64,000 bases of DNA from assembly GCF_008806345.1 (NCBI RefSeq), contig NZ_VZZJ01000004.1:186001-250000 (forward strand). Reading direction: 5' to 3'. The stretch comes from Methylobacterium planeticum (lineage in GTDB: Bacteria; Pseudomonadota; Alphaproteobacteria; Rhizobiales; Beijerinckiaceae). Below the pieces are notes generated by a model that made no database searches, had not been told where the DNA came from, and saw nothing but the letters and a program-made list of their open reading frames with translations. Below, piece by piece: positions 36,727-47,232 of this stretch; the first letter of the stretch is position 1, and the number at the start of each line of letters is the position of its first letter. The position numbers were made by a program, and so were the translations under genes.

Positions 36727-38310
36727 TCAGTTCCTGGGAGGCGCCGCGCCCGGGACGGAGCGGATCTCGGCCCGCTTCTCCGGGTTCTTCAGCTGGCTGT
36801 AGACGACGTTGCTGAAGCTGCCGATGACCGCGTGCCAGGGCGCGTTCCGGTAGAACTCGTTGTCCTTGGCGACCTTGCAGAAGGCGGTGGTGAGGCCGTT
36901 GACGATGTCGTCGTCCTTGGCGCCGGGGGCTGCCGCCTTGATCTTGGGCAGGAGACCGTCGAGGCGCGGGATGAAGTCTTCCTGCCTGATGTCCTTCAGC
37001 GCGTCGGCGAGGCCGGCCTCATCCAGGGCCTTGGCGATCGCCGGCTGCTCGATCTCGGCGCAGGGGGCGTTGCCCGCGAGCATCGTCTTGATCTGCCCCC
37101 GCGCCTGCGAGACCACCCCGCGGTCGGCGATGACCGGGGCCTTGTTGCCCCAGGAATTGCGGATGTAGTCGGTGACGTCGGCGACCTCCTGGTCGGTCAT
37201 CCCCTGGCCGACCGCCAGCATGGGCGCGTATCCGCTCTGGGCGCCGAGGCCGCCCAGGATGACGTTGATCACCGTCTCGGGGCCCTGCGACTGCACCGAC
37301 GTATTGCCGGCGAGCGCCGGGATCGCACCCTCGACGCCGCGACCGTCCGGCTTGTGGCAGGAGGAGCAGTAGCTGAGATAGGTCGCGGAACCCGGGGCGT
37401 TCGGCTGGTTGAAGGCCTCCAGATCCTTGACCTTGTAGGTCTCGCGCGCCTTCTGGGTGCGCAGGTAGGCGACCATCGCCTTGAGATCGGCATCCGTCAT
37501 CTTGCTGAGGGATTCCTCGATGGTCTGGCGCATCGGGCCGGCGGCGACCCCGGGGGCGTTTCCGGGCGCGGTGCCGGCCTTGAGATAGGTGATCACCTGC
37601 TCGTCGGTCCAGGAGCCGATGCCCTGGTGGTCGTTCGGCGTGATGTTGGGCGCGTACCAACCGTCGATGACGCCGCCGCCGAGCTTGCCCGCGAGCCCGC
37701 TGTTGCCGACGAGCTTGCGCTCGTTGTGGCACATGCCGCAATGCCCCAGCCCCTCGACCAGATACCCGCCGCGATTGACCTCGGCACTCGCGTTCGGGTC
37801 CGGCTGGAACTCGCCCGCGGAGAAGAAGGCGGTGCGCCACGTGATCAGCGCGGTGCGGATGTTGAAGGGGAAGGGGATCTCGTTGTCCTTGCGGGGCTCG
37901 TTCACGGGCTCGAGCGACTGCAGGTAGGCCCAGATCGCCTTCACGTCGTCCTTGGTGACCTTCGTGTACCAGCCGAACGGAAAGGCCGGGTAGAGGTAGG
38001 ACCCGTCCTTGCTGATGCCGTCGTGGAAGGCCCGGTAGAAGTCCTCCTCGCTCCAGTTGCCGAGACCGGTCTCCTTGTCGGGCGTCAGGTTCGGGGTGCG
38101 GATCTTGCCGATCGGCGTGTTGAGCACGTAGTTGCCGGCGAGCCTCTTGCCGCCCGGAGCGGTGTGGCAGGCGACGCAATCGCCGGCCGTCACCAAGTAT
38201 TCGCCGCGCTTGATCAAATCTTGATCCGCCGCACGCGCGCCCGGCACGGCCGCGACTGTCAAGATCGACACAAAACCGGAGGTGGCAGCGAGGGCGCGAA
38301 GTCGACGCAT
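36727..38310 (-). CDS. Triheme cytochrome c, alcohol-dehydrogenase-subunit-II-like, with C-terminal extension
   Basis: Precursor of 527 residues with a Sec signal peptide (MRRLRALAATSG..., cleavage near GARAA, residue 28). Three CxxCH heme sites lie at Cys45 (CVACH), Cys191 (CGMCH) and Cys315 (CSSCH), the spacing of the membrane-associated cytochrome subunit of PQQ alcohol or gluconate dehydrogenases. The 130 residues after the third heme domain (NAPCAEIEQPAIAKALDEAG, AFCKVAKDNEFYR) are extra; the ADH subunit is usually about 60-80 residues shorter. No dehydrogenase gene is beside it. It is the last gene of the bchG-bchP-tspO strand, so it may serve photosynthetic or respiratory electron flow; that is inference. 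Confidence 0.8.
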   Translation of the reverse strand: MRRLRALAATSGFVSILTVAAVPGARAADQDLIKRGEYLVTAGDCVACHTAPGGKRLAGNYVLNTPIGKIRTPNLTPDKETGLGNWSEEDFYRAFHDGISKDGSYLYPAFPFGWYTKVTKDDVKAIWAYLQSLEPVNEPRKDNEIPFPFNIRTALITWRTAFFSAGEFQPDPNASAEVNRGGYLVEGLGHCGMCHNERKLVGNSGLAGKLGGGVIDGWYAPNITPNDHQGIGSWTDEQVITYLKAGTAPGNAPGVAAGPMRQTIEESLSKMTDADLKAMVAYLRTQKARETYKVKDLEAFNQPNAPGSATYLSYCSSCHKPDGRGVEGAIPALAGNTSVQSQGPETVINVILGGLGAQSGYAPMLAVGQGMTDQEVADVTDYIRNSWGNKAPVIADRGVVSQARGQIKTMLAGNAPCAEIEQPAIAKALDEAGLADALKDIRQEDFIPRLDGLLPKIKAAAPGAKDDDIVNGLTTAFCKVAKDNEFYRNAPWHAVIGSFSNVVYSQLKNPEKRAEIRSVPGAAPPRN

Positions 38311-38403
38311 GGTGCCAAATCTCCGATCATGCGGTGGAGCGGAAGACGAATTCAGCTGTGGGATCGCGCGTTGAACGCATCGTCTGAACGCGAAGTTCCT
38401 GGC

Positions 38404-38709
38404 TCACGAAATCGTTGGGTGCGGCCAAACGGCATCGTGCCGCCGTTCCCGGAACCGCAGCACGAGTTCGCCGAGATGCGCCGCGAAGGACAGGGCGAGC
38501 CAGCCGGCGATCACCGTCCAGCCCGCGCCGACGAGACTCGCGCGCAACGCCAGCATCAGGGAGGCGCCGGAGGTGAGGTTGAGGAGGAGGGGGCGCGCCC
38601 TCGGCCCGCGGCCCGTGCGGGCGCGCCATGCGAGGAGCGCCACCGCCTCGAACAGCACGAGCCCGAGGATGATCTCGATGATCCGTCCGCTCGCGAACAG
38701 CGCTTCCAC
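38404..38709 (-). CDS. Small membrane protein next to tspO
   Basis: A 101-residue protein with three hydrophobic segments (EIILGLVLFEAVALLAW; LLLNLTSGASLMLALRA; WTVIAGWLALSFAAHLGELV). It starts with GTG 3 bp after the tspO stop, so the two are almost certainly co-expressed. I do not recognise a family. The position hints at a role with TspO or tetrapyrroles. Confidence 0.65.
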   Translation of the reverse strand: MEALFASGRIIEIILGLVLFEAVALLAWRARTGRGPRARPLLLNLTSGASLMLALRASLVGAGWTVIAGWLALSFAAHLGELVLRFRERRHDAVWPHPTIS

Positions 38710-38712
38710 GCC

Positions 38713-39207
38713 TCACGCCCTCCGGAACGGGCCGTTGAGGCGCACGATGGCCCGGTTGAGGACGGCCGCGACGCCGACCCAGATCAGGTAGGGCAGCAGC
38801 AGGACGGCCGCGAACGCCGAGACCCGCACGGTGACGAGGATCAGGGCGAGGATCGAGAGCCAGAGGAAGACGACCTCGACGAGGGCCCAGTCCGGCCGCT
38901 CGGCCCGGAAGAACAGGCCGCTCCAGGCGATGTTGAGGACGGCATTCACCGCGTAGGCGCCGATCAGGACGGAGCGGGACGGCGCGTCCGGGCTCGCGTG
39001 CCAGGCCATGACGCCGGAGACCGCCGTCAGGGCGAAGATCGTGGTCCAGATCGGCCCGAAGGCCCAGTCCGGCGGCTTCCAGCCCGGGCGCCGGAGGGCG
39101 TGGTACCAGGGGCCGGTGACGGTGAGCAGGCCGCCGGCGACGCCGACCACGAGGCAGGCCGCGACGGCAACGAGGGCGGGCAGCCAGTCGGGATCGAGCC
39201 CGATCAC
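38713..39207 (-). CDS. tspO: TspO/MBR family tryptophan-rich sensory protein
   Basis: Outer-membrane five-helix protein of 164 residues. Family marks: TGPWYHALRRPGWKPPDWAFGPIWTT, NAVLNIAWSGLFFRAERPDWAL and LLPYLIWVGVAAVLNRAI. TspO binds porphyrins and in Rhodobacter sphaeroides tunes expression of PpsR-controlled photosynthesis genes. The start is GTG 39207, overlapping the bchP stop (GTGA). ppsR itself is 3.6 kb upstream in this window. Confidence 0.92.
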   Translation of the reverse strand: MIGLDPDWLPALVAVAACLVVGVAGGLLTVTGPWYHALRRPGWKPPDWAFGPIWTTIFALTAVSGVMAWHASPDAPSRSVLIGAYAVNAVLNIAWSGLFFRAERPDWALVEVVFLWLSILALILVTVRVSAFAAVLLLPYLIWVGVAAVLNRAIVRLNGPFRRA

Positions 39208-40394
39208 GGCGAGACCCAGCGGAACAGGTGCGCCAGATCCTTGAAGAAGATGCGCGCATGCGCGGCGGGCTTGGCGCGGACCAGCTCCTTGTTCATGTAG
39301 GAATCCCAGGTGAGCTGCTGCACGTCCTTGTCGCGGCAGATCGAGACGAAGCGCTCCCGCAGGGCGTCGTTGCGGTACCAGACCGCCTGCATGATCCGCA
39401 GGATCAGGAAGACGCGCCCGTGCAGCTTCATGAAGCGGCGGCGCGCCTGGGCGAGGGCAGCGGCGCGGCCGGTCGCCAGGAAGGCGTCGGCGGCCTCCGC
39501 CGCGAGCCGTCCGCCGAGCATCGCGTAGTAGATGCCCTCGCCGGAGGCCGGCGCGACGATGCCGGCGGCATCCCCGGTGAGCAGGACATCCCGGCCGTTG
39601 TCCCACCGGCGCAGGGGCTTCAGGGGAATCGGCGCGCCCTCGCGCCGCATCGTGCGGCCGGCATCGAGGCCGGTCGCGGCGCGCAGGTCCCGGATCGCGC
39701 CGCGCAGGGAGAAGCCCTTGCGGGCCGAGCCGGTGCCGATGCTGATCGTGTTCCCGTGCGGGAAGATCCAGGCGTAGAAATCCGGCGAGAGCTTGCCCTG
39801 GTAGAAGACGTCGCAGCGCGTCTCGTCGAAATCGGCCCTGGTGCGCGGCGCCTCCACGATCTCGTGGTAGGCGAAGACCTGTCGCATCGCGGCATGGCCC
39901 TTGATCTCCGCCCGGCCGACCGGGGAGGTCGCCCCGTCAGCCCCGATGACGAGGCGCGCGCGCACCTGCACGTCGCCGTCCGCGCCGCGGTAATGCACGC
40001 GGGCGAGGTCGCCCTCGTCGCGGCTGATGCGCTCGAAGGTGCCGGCCCGGTGCTCGGCGCCCGCCAGGACTGCGCGGTTGCGCAGCCAGGGATCGAAATG
40101 CTCGCGGTCGACCATGCCGACGAAGCCGTCGCCCACCGGCATGTCGACGCGCTTCTCCGCCGGGGAGATCATGCGTGCCGACTTGATCCGGGCGACGATC
40201 AGGTCGTCGGGGATCGCGAAGTCGCGGATCAGGCGAGGCGGGACCGCGCCGCCACAGGGCTTGATCCGCCCGGCCCTGTCGAGGAGGAGCACCCGGCGCC
40301 CCGCCCGGGCGAGGTCGGTCGCCGCCGTGGCGCCGGCCGGCCCACCGCCGACCACGACCACATCGAAGGTGTCAGGCGCGGCCGGATCGGACAT
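39204..40394 (-). CDS. bchP: Geranylgeranyl reductase BchP
   Basis: A 396-residue FAD-dependent enzyme that reduces the geranylgeranyl tail of bacteriochlorophyll to phytyl. N-terminal GGGPAGATAATDLARAGRRV; RIKPCGGAVPPRLI, the family block after it; VIGADGATSPVGRAEIKGH; and LTGDAAGIVAPASGEGIYYAM. Length and end segment (SYMNKELVRAKP) fit BchP. It starts 5 bp after the PucC-like gene and overlaps tspO by 4 bp. Confidence 0.95.
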   Translation of the reverse strand: MSDPAAPDTFDVVVVGGGPAGATAATDLARAGRRVLLLDRAGRIKPCGGAVPPRLIRDFAIPDDLIVARIKSARMISPAEKRVDMPVGDGFVGMVDREHFDPWLRNRAVLAGAEHRAGTFERISRDEGDLARVHYRGADGDVQVRARLVIGADGATSPVGRAEIKGHAAMRQVFAYHEIVEAPRTRADFDETRCDVFYQGKLSPDFYAWIFPHGNTISIGTGSARKGFSLRGAIRDLRAATGLDAGRTMRREGAPIPLKPLRRWDNGRDVLLTGDAAGIVAPASGEGIYYAMLGGRLAAEAADAFLATGRAAALAQARRRFMKLHGRVFLILRIMQAVWYRNDALRERFVSICRDKDVQQLTWDSYMNKELVRAKPAAHARIFFKDLAHLFRWVSP

Positions 40395-40399
40395 GGCAT

Positions 40400-41740
40400 C
40401 TACCTCTCGAATCGGGGTTCGAAGCGGAGCGGGGCGGGGCGTCGCGCCCGGCGGATGCGGGTCGCCCCCGCGTGCTCGATGCGCAGGGCGATGATCGTGG
40501 CCAGCACGAAGAGCAGGGCCTCGCCGGTGAACACCGCCGCGTAGGCGTGGACCGGCGCCGGCGCGACGAGGCGGGCGAGATCGACCGCCACCGTGCCGAG
40601 GAACCCGCCGGCCCCGAACGCCACGCCCTGCGCCGCGCCCCAGACCCCCATGCGGGTTCCCCGCTCGGCCTCGCCGCCGGCGCCCGCGAGCCCCATCATC
40701 GAGCCGATCGCCGCGACGGCGAAGATGCCGTTGAACAGGCCGAGGGCGAAGACGAGGACGCGCAGGGGGAAGTCGGGCCCGATCAGGCCGCCCCCGGCGA
40801 TGCCCACGAGGGCGACGCCGGAGCCCGCGCAGCCGACTGCCGTCCAGAGCTTGAGCGAGCCGAGCCTCGGACCGCCGATCCCCATGGTGAGGCCGGCGAC
40901 GAGCAGCATCCCGGCGAGGACGCCCCCGTGCTGCAGCCCCGCGAGCTTGGTGGTGACCCCGGGGGTCATCGCGAAGACGAGGCCGGCAAAGGGTTCGAGG
41001 ATCAGTTCCTGCGCGCTGTAGGCGAGCATCGCCACGAAGATGAAGATCGTGAAGCGGCGGGAGGCCGGCTCCGCCCAGACCCGGGCGAGGACGGTAAGGA
41101 AGGGCGGCTTCACCTCCCGTCCCGTCCCGGCGGCGTCGGCGGCGCGGGCGGGTTCGACGCCGAGGACGGCGAGGAGCGCCACCGCGAAGGCGATGGCCGA
41201 GACGCAGCCCGAGACGGCGACGAGCCGCAGGCCGGAGAACGGATCGAGGAAATGCCCGGCCAGCGGGGCCGTGACGGCGAAGCCCGCGATCATCATCACC
41301 CAGACGATCGTCGCGGCGGCGCCCCGGCGGCGCTCGTCGACGCCGGTCGCCAGGAGGACGAGGAGCGAGGTTCCGGCGGCGCCCGCGCCGATCCCGACGG
41401 TGAGGAAGGACAGGACCGCGAGGGCGAGGCCGGCCGTCCGGTCGATCTCGGTCAGGGCGGTCGCCACCGCCGCGCCGAAGCCCCCGAGGGCGAGCGCCGC
41501 CATGCCGCCGACGATCCAGGGCGTGCGGCGCCCGCCCACATCCGACCCGTAGCCCCAGCGCGGCCGCAGGACCTGCACGGCGTAGTGCAGGGCGACCAGC
41601 CCCCCGGGCACGACCGCCGGCAGCGCGAGTTCGACCACCATCACGCGGTTGATCGTCGAGGTCATCAGCACCACGACGGCGCCGAGCGCCGTCTGCACCA
41701 GGCCGAGACGGACGATCTGGGCCCAGGAGAAGCTCGGCAT
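40400..41740 (-). CDS. PucC/Bch2-type MFS transporter of the bchG-bchP pair
   Basis: A 446-residue membrane protein with about 12 helices. It starts MPSFSWAQIVRLGLVQTALG and has STINRVMVVELALPAVVPGGLVALHY and GSDVGGRRTPWIVGG, the marks of the PucC family. In other purple bacteria a gene of this type (orf428 or bch2) lies between bchG and bchP; a role in moving or handing over bacteriochlorophyll has been proposed but not proven. ATG 41740 overlaps the bchG stop (ATGA). It is distinct from the LhaA copy at 54 kb. Confidence 0.9.
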   Translation of the reverse strand: MPSFSWAQIVRLGLVQTALGAVVVLMTSTINRVMVVELALPAVVPGGLVALHYAVQVLRPRWGYGSDVGGRRTPWIVGGMAALALGGFGAAVATALTEIDRTAGLALAVLSFLTVGIGAGAAGTSLLVLLATGVDERRRGAAATIVWVMMIAGFAVTAPLAGHFLDPFSGLRLVAVSGCVSAIAFAVALLAVLGVEPARAADAAGTGREVKPPFLTVLARVWAEPASRRFTIFIFVAMLAYSAQELILEPFAGLVFAMTPGVTTKLAGLQHGGVLAGMLLVAGLTMGIGGPRLGSLKLWTAVGCAGSGVALVGIAGGGLIGPDFPLRVLVFALGLFNGIFAVAAIGSMMGLAGAGGEAERGTRMGVWGAAQGVAFGAGGFLGTVAVDLARLVAPAPVHAYAAVFTGEALLFVLATIIALRIEHAGATRIRRARRPAPLRFEPRFER

Positions 41741-42624
41741 CAGAGGCCCGCCTGAACCAGGGGACGCAGCGCGAAGGCGGCGACCAGCATGCCGAGCACG
41801 TAGAGGGTGGTGCCGGTCCCGTTGTACCAGGCGGCCCGGGCGCGGGGCGCCGCGAGAAGGCGACCCATCAGCAGGATCTGGCCGAGGAGGAGGGCGGCCA
41901 CGAGGCCCGCGTGCCAGGGCCGTTCCCAGGCGAGCAGGCAGGCGATCACCACGGCCTGGGGCAGCGCCATCACCAGGCAGGCGAAGCGGGCGGCCCGGTC
42001 GGTGCCGAGCTGGACCGGCAGGGAGCGGATGCCGGTGCGGCGATCGCCCTCCACCGACTTGAAGTCGTTGAGCGTCATGATGCCGTGGGCGCCGACGGAG
42101 TAGAGGAAGGCCACGGCGAGCACCCGCCGGTCGGGCATGGCGGCGGCCATCACGGCCGCTCCGGTGAACCAGGGCAGCCCTTCGTAGCAGAGCGCGACCG
42201 CGCTGTTGCCCCACCAGCCGTTCCGCTTCAGCCGGAGCGGCGGGGCGCTGTAGAGCCAGGCGAGGACGAGGCCGAACAGGGCGGCCCCGAGGATCCAGGG
42301 CCCGAGCGCCGCCGCGACCGCGAGGGACAGGAGCGTCCAGGCCGACGCCACGTAGAAGCCCCAGCGCCCCGGCATCCGGCCCGAGGGGATCGGCCGGTTC
42401 GGCTCGTTGATGGCGTCGACGTGGCGGTCGTACCAGTCGTTGACCGCCTGGCTGGTGGCGCAGACGAGCGGTCCCGCGAGCACGACGCCGGCCGCGATCA
42501 CGGCCCATTGCCCGTGCGGGGATTGGCCGGACGAGACCACGCCGCAGGTGAAGGCCCACATCGGCGCGAACCAAGTGATCGGCTTCAGAAGCTCGACAAG
42601 TGCGCTGGGAGCCGGCGTTGCCAT
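41740..42624 (-). CDS. bchG: Bacteriochlorophyll synthase (geranylgeranyl transferase) BchG
   Basis: A 294-residue UbiA-family prenyltransferase that esterifies bacteriochlorophyllide a with geranylgeranyl diphosphate. The Asp-rich motif is NDWYDRHVDAINEPNRPIPS, and the second motif is TLNDFKSVEGDRRTGIRSLP; about nine transmembrane helices. No Shine-Dalgarno sequence is seen before ATG 42624 and the predicted -10 is very close, so the mRNA may be leaderless. It leads the bchG-pucC-bchP-tspO operon under two PpsR boxes. Confidence 0.96.
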   Translation of the reverse strand: MATPAPSALVELLKPITWFAPMWAFTCGVVSSGQSPHGQWAVIAAGVVLAGPLVCATSQAVNDWYDRHVDAINEPNRPIPSGRMPGRWGFYVASAWTLLSLAVAAALGPWILGAALFGLVLAWLYSAPPLRLKRNGWWGNSAVALCYEGLPWFTGAAVMAAAMPDRRVLAVAFLYSVGAHGIMTLNDFKSVEGDRRTGIRSLPVQLGTDRAARFACLVMALPQAVVIACLLAWERPWHAGLVAALLLGQILLMGRLLAAPRARAAWYNGTGTTLYVLGMLVAAFALRPLVQAGL

Positions 42625-42631
42625 GCCGGAA

Positions 42632-42660
42632 CGCTAATTTTTCAGGGCCACATGTGTCAA
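42632..42660 (-). promoter_or_regulatory. Predicted bchG promoter, very short or absent leader
   Basis: On the minus strand TTGACA (42660-42655), 17 bp, TTAGCG (42637-42632). The -35 is perfect, the -10 poor. Transcription would start about where the bchG ATG (42624) begins. The -35 lies inside PpsR box 1. Confidence 0.5.
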
Positions 42661-42672
42661 GTTGAAATGACA
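42655..42672. promoter_or_regulatory. PpsR/CrtJ box 1 (TGT-N12-ACA)
   Basis: TGTCAAGTTGAAATGACA is a perfect match to the TGT-N12-ACA palindrome bound by PpsR/CrtJ. It covers the predicted -35 of bchG, so binding would block RNA polymerase. The ppsR gene is the next one upstream. Confidence 0.8.
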
Positions 42673-42679
42673 AATGTCG

Positions 42680-42697
42680 TGTTCATTTCAATTGACA
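42680..42697. promoter_or_regulatory. PpsR/CrtJ box 2 (TGT-N12-ACA)
   Basis: TGTTCATTTCAATTGACA is a second perfect TGT-N12-ACA, 7 bp beyond box 1. Closely spaced pairs are the form at which CrtJ/PpsR binds cooperatively in Rhodobacter promoters. Confidence 0.8.
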
Positions 42698-42784
42698 CAC
42701 CGCCGGCGAAACAGCCCTGCGGATCGTCGGTGCGGTCGACACCGAACGGAGGGGCGACCGATTCGATGCCGGTCCCTGCGGGGT

Positions 42785-44227
42785 TCAGGCCTCGGCGTCG
42801 GGCCCGTCGAGCTCGCCGATGCCGTAGCGGCGCAGCTTGGCGTAGAGGCCCTGCCGGCTCAGGCCCAGCATCTCGGCCGCCGACGCCCGGTTGTCGCGGG
42901 TGATGCGCAGGGCCGCCTCGATGCAGAGCCGCTCGATCAGGTCGGTCGTCTCGCGCACGAGGTTCTTCATCGAGACGCGGCCGACGAGCTCGGTCATCTG
43001 CTCGACGGAGCGGGGGAGTTCGTGCCCGCTCGCCAGGGCGGAGGCGGGGCGGCGCGGAGCGCCCCGGATGGTGAAGCCGAGGCAGGGCTGGTCGCCCTGA
43101 TCGACGGACACCGCCGCGACCTCGACCGCCTCGATCGAGCCGAGCTGCCCGCGCAGGCTGGTGCTGAAGTGGCGCACGGCGCCGTGCTCGGTGAGCGTGG
43201 CGAAGAGGGCGGCGGCCTCGGTCTCCTCGCGCCCGAGCCAGCGCTCGAGGGGCTCGCCCCGGGCCTGCTCGGCGGTGGCGAGCTGGGCCAGGTCGAGGAA
43301 GGCGCCGTTGGCCGCGAGGATCCGGCGCGAGGGGTCGGTGACGACGAAGCCCTCGGGCATCGCCTCGATCACGTCGAGGATCGAGGCGGCGGCCCGGTCC
43401 GGCTCCGACTCGCTCTCGGTCAGGCTCGAGAGGCGCAGCAGCGCGCTCGCGGCGTTGTCCTGGCGAAAGAGCGAGGCCGCGACCCGGGTCTGCCCGCGGG
43501 CATTGCCGAGATAGGCCACCAGATCCTCGGCCTGCCCGGTGACGCGCAGGCCGGCGAACAGCATCTCGAGGTCGCGGGTGCTGCGCGCATCGAACAGGTC
43601 GACGACGTCCTGGCCGACGATGCGCTTCTCCGGCCGGCCGATCAGGCGGGCCGCGGCGGGGTTCGCCTCGCTGACACGGCGGGTCGCCGCATCGACCACC
43701 AGAACCGGCTCCCCGGCGATCTGGAACAGCATGCGGTAGCGGGTCTCGGCGCCGCGCAGGCGCAGGTAGTCGCGCTCGAGGGCCTGCTGCGTCTCGGCGA
43801 GCTTGCGCTGGAGCGCCGCGGTCGCCCGCAGGTTGCGGCCGATCGCGATGATCGGGCCGCCCGCGCCGAGCCGCATCGAGGCGTAGCGGACCGGCAGGTC
43901 GGAGCCGCTGGCCGAGGGGTGGTTCACCTGCCGCCAGCGGGTGACGAGGCCCGGCGCCGCATCCTTGAGGAGGGCGTCGATCTTCGGGCGGCTCTCCACC
44001 GTGACGGTGTCGATCCAGCGCCGGCCGAGCCAGCTCTCGCAGCCCTCCTCCGACAGGTCCGTCCCGTTGAAGGAGGCGTCGCGGATGATGCCGTCGGCAT
44101 CGATCACCAGGGAGAGGTCCGTCGCGGCCGCAACGAGGAGGCCCGCCGCCTCTCCTCCGAGGGCACCGAGAGATTCGTGAAATGCCGCGAGCGGTCTATG
44201 CGCGGCTGGGCTCGCCAGACTGGTCAA
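42785..44227 (-). CDS. ppsR: Transcriptional repressor PpsR/CrtJ
   Basis: Product of 480 residues with PAS-type domains in its first 400 residues and a Fis-type helix-turn-helix at the C-terminus (ASAAEMLGLSRQGLYAKLRRYGI). The redox-active Cys of the CrtJ DNA-binding domain is present in LCIEAALRIT (about Cys435). It represses bch, crt and puc genes in aerobic or high-light conditions. An in-frame TGA precedes the open frame, and the first plausible codon is TTG at 44227 with no clear Shine-Dalgarno sequence; that may keep its level low or the start may be wrong. ppaA lies 35 bp upstream. Confidence 0.93.
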   Translation of the reverse strand: MTSLASPAAHRPLAAFHESLGALGGEAAGLLVAAATDLSLVIDADGIIRDASFNGTDLSEEGCESWLGRRWIDTVTVESRPKIDALLKDAAPGLVTRWRQVNHPSASGSDLPVRYASMRLGAGGPIIAIGRNLRATAALQRKLAETQQALERDYLRLRGAETRYRMLFQIAGEPVLVVDAATRRVSEANPAAARLIGRPEKRIVGQDVVDLFDARSTRDLEMLFAGLRVTGQAEDLVAYLGNARGQTRVAASLFRQDNAASALLRLSSLTESESEPDRAAASILDVIEAMPEGFVVTDPSRRILAANGAFLDLAQLATAEQARGEPLERWLGREETEAAALFATLTEHGAVRHFSTSLRGQLGSIEAVEVAAVSVDQGDQPCLGFTIRGAPRRPASALASGHELPRSVEQMTELVGRVSMKNLVRETTDLIERLCIEAALRITRDNRASAAEMLGLSRQGLYAKLRRYGIGELDGPDAEA

Positions 44228-44262
44228 TGATCACCACGTTGTGATGTCGTCGGACGGGTCTT

Positions 44263-45153
44263 TCAGCAGGCTCTGGCCCGCAGATCAAGCAAGCATTCCG
44301 CGGAGAGAACCGCGCGGCGGGCATCCACGGCCGTGGCATCGGCGCCGACGAGGTTGGCATAGCCCGGGTTTTCCACAAAGATCGACCCGCCGACGAGAAT
44401 GCGCAGGCTGGGATTGCGCGAGGCGCGGCGCAGGCTGGTCACGGTCTCGGCGAGGACCGGCAGCAGAACCTCGCAGCCGAGCGACAGGCCGATCACGTCG
44501 AACCAGTTGGCGCGCACCCGGTCGCGGAGCGGGATCTCGGGGTCGAGGACGGCGCTCGTCACCTCCCAGCCCGCGTCGCCGAAGAAGCGCTCCAGCATCG
44601 ACAGGCCGAACAGGTGCGTCTCGCCGGGGCAGGGGCCGAGCAGGATGCTGCGGCCCTGGGGGACCGTCTCCGGATCGTCGCCGTAGCGCAGGGAGAGGTC
44701 GTGCATGATGCGCTGGAGCCGCCCCATGGCGATGGTCAGCTCGGTGAAGTCGCACATGTCCTCTTCCCAGAGGGCGCCGAGGTGGCGCGCCGTCGGGGCG
44801 AGGAGGTCGAGGAGGAGGCTGTTCAGGGAGAGCCCGCCATCGACGAGGGCGGCGATCTGGGTCTCCACGTCATGCCCGAAGGGCGCCAGGACGAGACCCG
44901 AGAAGATCGCGATCTCCTCCGCGCTGGGCTTGCGCGGCGCGCCGGGATAGGCGCGGGCGCGGTGGACCAGCATCAGCCGGGGGATGATCTCGGCCTCCAC
45001 GACCCGGGCGAGGTTCCCGTGCCAGCAGACCGGCCGCTCCGCGGACGCGTGCGCCTCGTGAGCATCACCCGCAGCGGGCGGGCAAGTGTCACCGCGCTCA
45101 CGCGTGCTCGAACCACGGGCAAAGTGTCCGCCGATCGGGCTCACGTCGTCCAT
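44263..45153 (-). CDS. ppaA: PpaA/AerR-type cobalamin-binding antirepressor
   Basis: A 296-residue protein. The N-terminal half is a helical region (WHGNLARVVEAEIIPRLMLV), and the rest a B12-binding-like SCHIC domain with GPCPGETHLFGLSMLERFF, LSLGCEVLLPVLAETVTSL and LVGGSIFVENPG. Its counterparts AerR (R. capsulatus) and PpaA (R. sphaeroides) bind cobalamin and modulate CrtJ/PpsR. ATG 45153 has a strong GGGAGGA Shine-Dalgarno sequence. It shares a 275-bp divergent promoter region with the bchF operon. Confidence 0.9.
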   Translation of the reverse strand: MDDVSPIGGHFARGSSTRERGDTCPPAAGDAHEAHASAERPVCWHGNLARVVEAEIIPRLMLVHRARAYPGAPRKPSAEEIAIFSGLVLAPFGHDVETQIAALVDGGLSLNSLLLDLLAPTARHLGALWEEDMCDFTELTIAMGRLQRIMHDLSLRYGDDPETVPQGRSILLGPCPGETHLFGLSMLERFFGDAGWEVTSAVLDPEIPLRDRVRANWFDVIGLSLGCEVLLPVLAETVTSLRRASRNPSLRILVGGSIFVENPGYANLVGADATAVDARRAVLSAECLLDLRARAC

Positions 45154-45306
45154 TGGTTCCTCCCAATGTTACTGACGGCTTCTCGCTTCGGGTCGATCAA
45201 TTGTCGAGAACGGCGATTCGCATCCCGCTGCACTCATTGGCGGAGCAGCTTGAACCCTGACGATACGCATTCCCCCGCCTTTGGCAATGCTTCCGCCGCG
45301 GACGTC

Positions 45307-45326
45307 GCAACAATTGTCATTGTTGC
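45307..45326. promoter_or_regulatory. Perfect 8-bp inverted repeat between ppaA and bchF
   Basis: GCAACAAT, then TGTC, then ATTGTTGC: arms exactly complementary. It ends 16 bp before the bchF -35 box. It is not a PpsR consensus, although TGT-N12-ACG (one base off) overlaps its right arm. Position between ppaA and bchF suggests an operator or activator site for either. Confidence 0.55.
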
Positions 45327-45342
45327 TTGACGTAAAGCTTGG

Positions 45343-47230
<1,888 letters not shown>

Positions 47231-47232
47231 CG

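Noticed and set aside
36454..39300. A 948-codon plus-strand open frame over the cytochrome c and tspO genes
   Set aside because: It is the shadow of genes with clear CxxCH and TspO motifs.
45191..45206. FnrL-like site in the ppaA/bchF region (GATCAATTGTC)
   Set aside because: It lacks the TTGAT-N4-ATCAA symmetry.
45315..45332. A third PpsR site upstream of bchF
   Set aside because: TGT-N12-ACG misses one base of the palindrome, and it overlaps a better dyad, so I do not call it a PpsR box.
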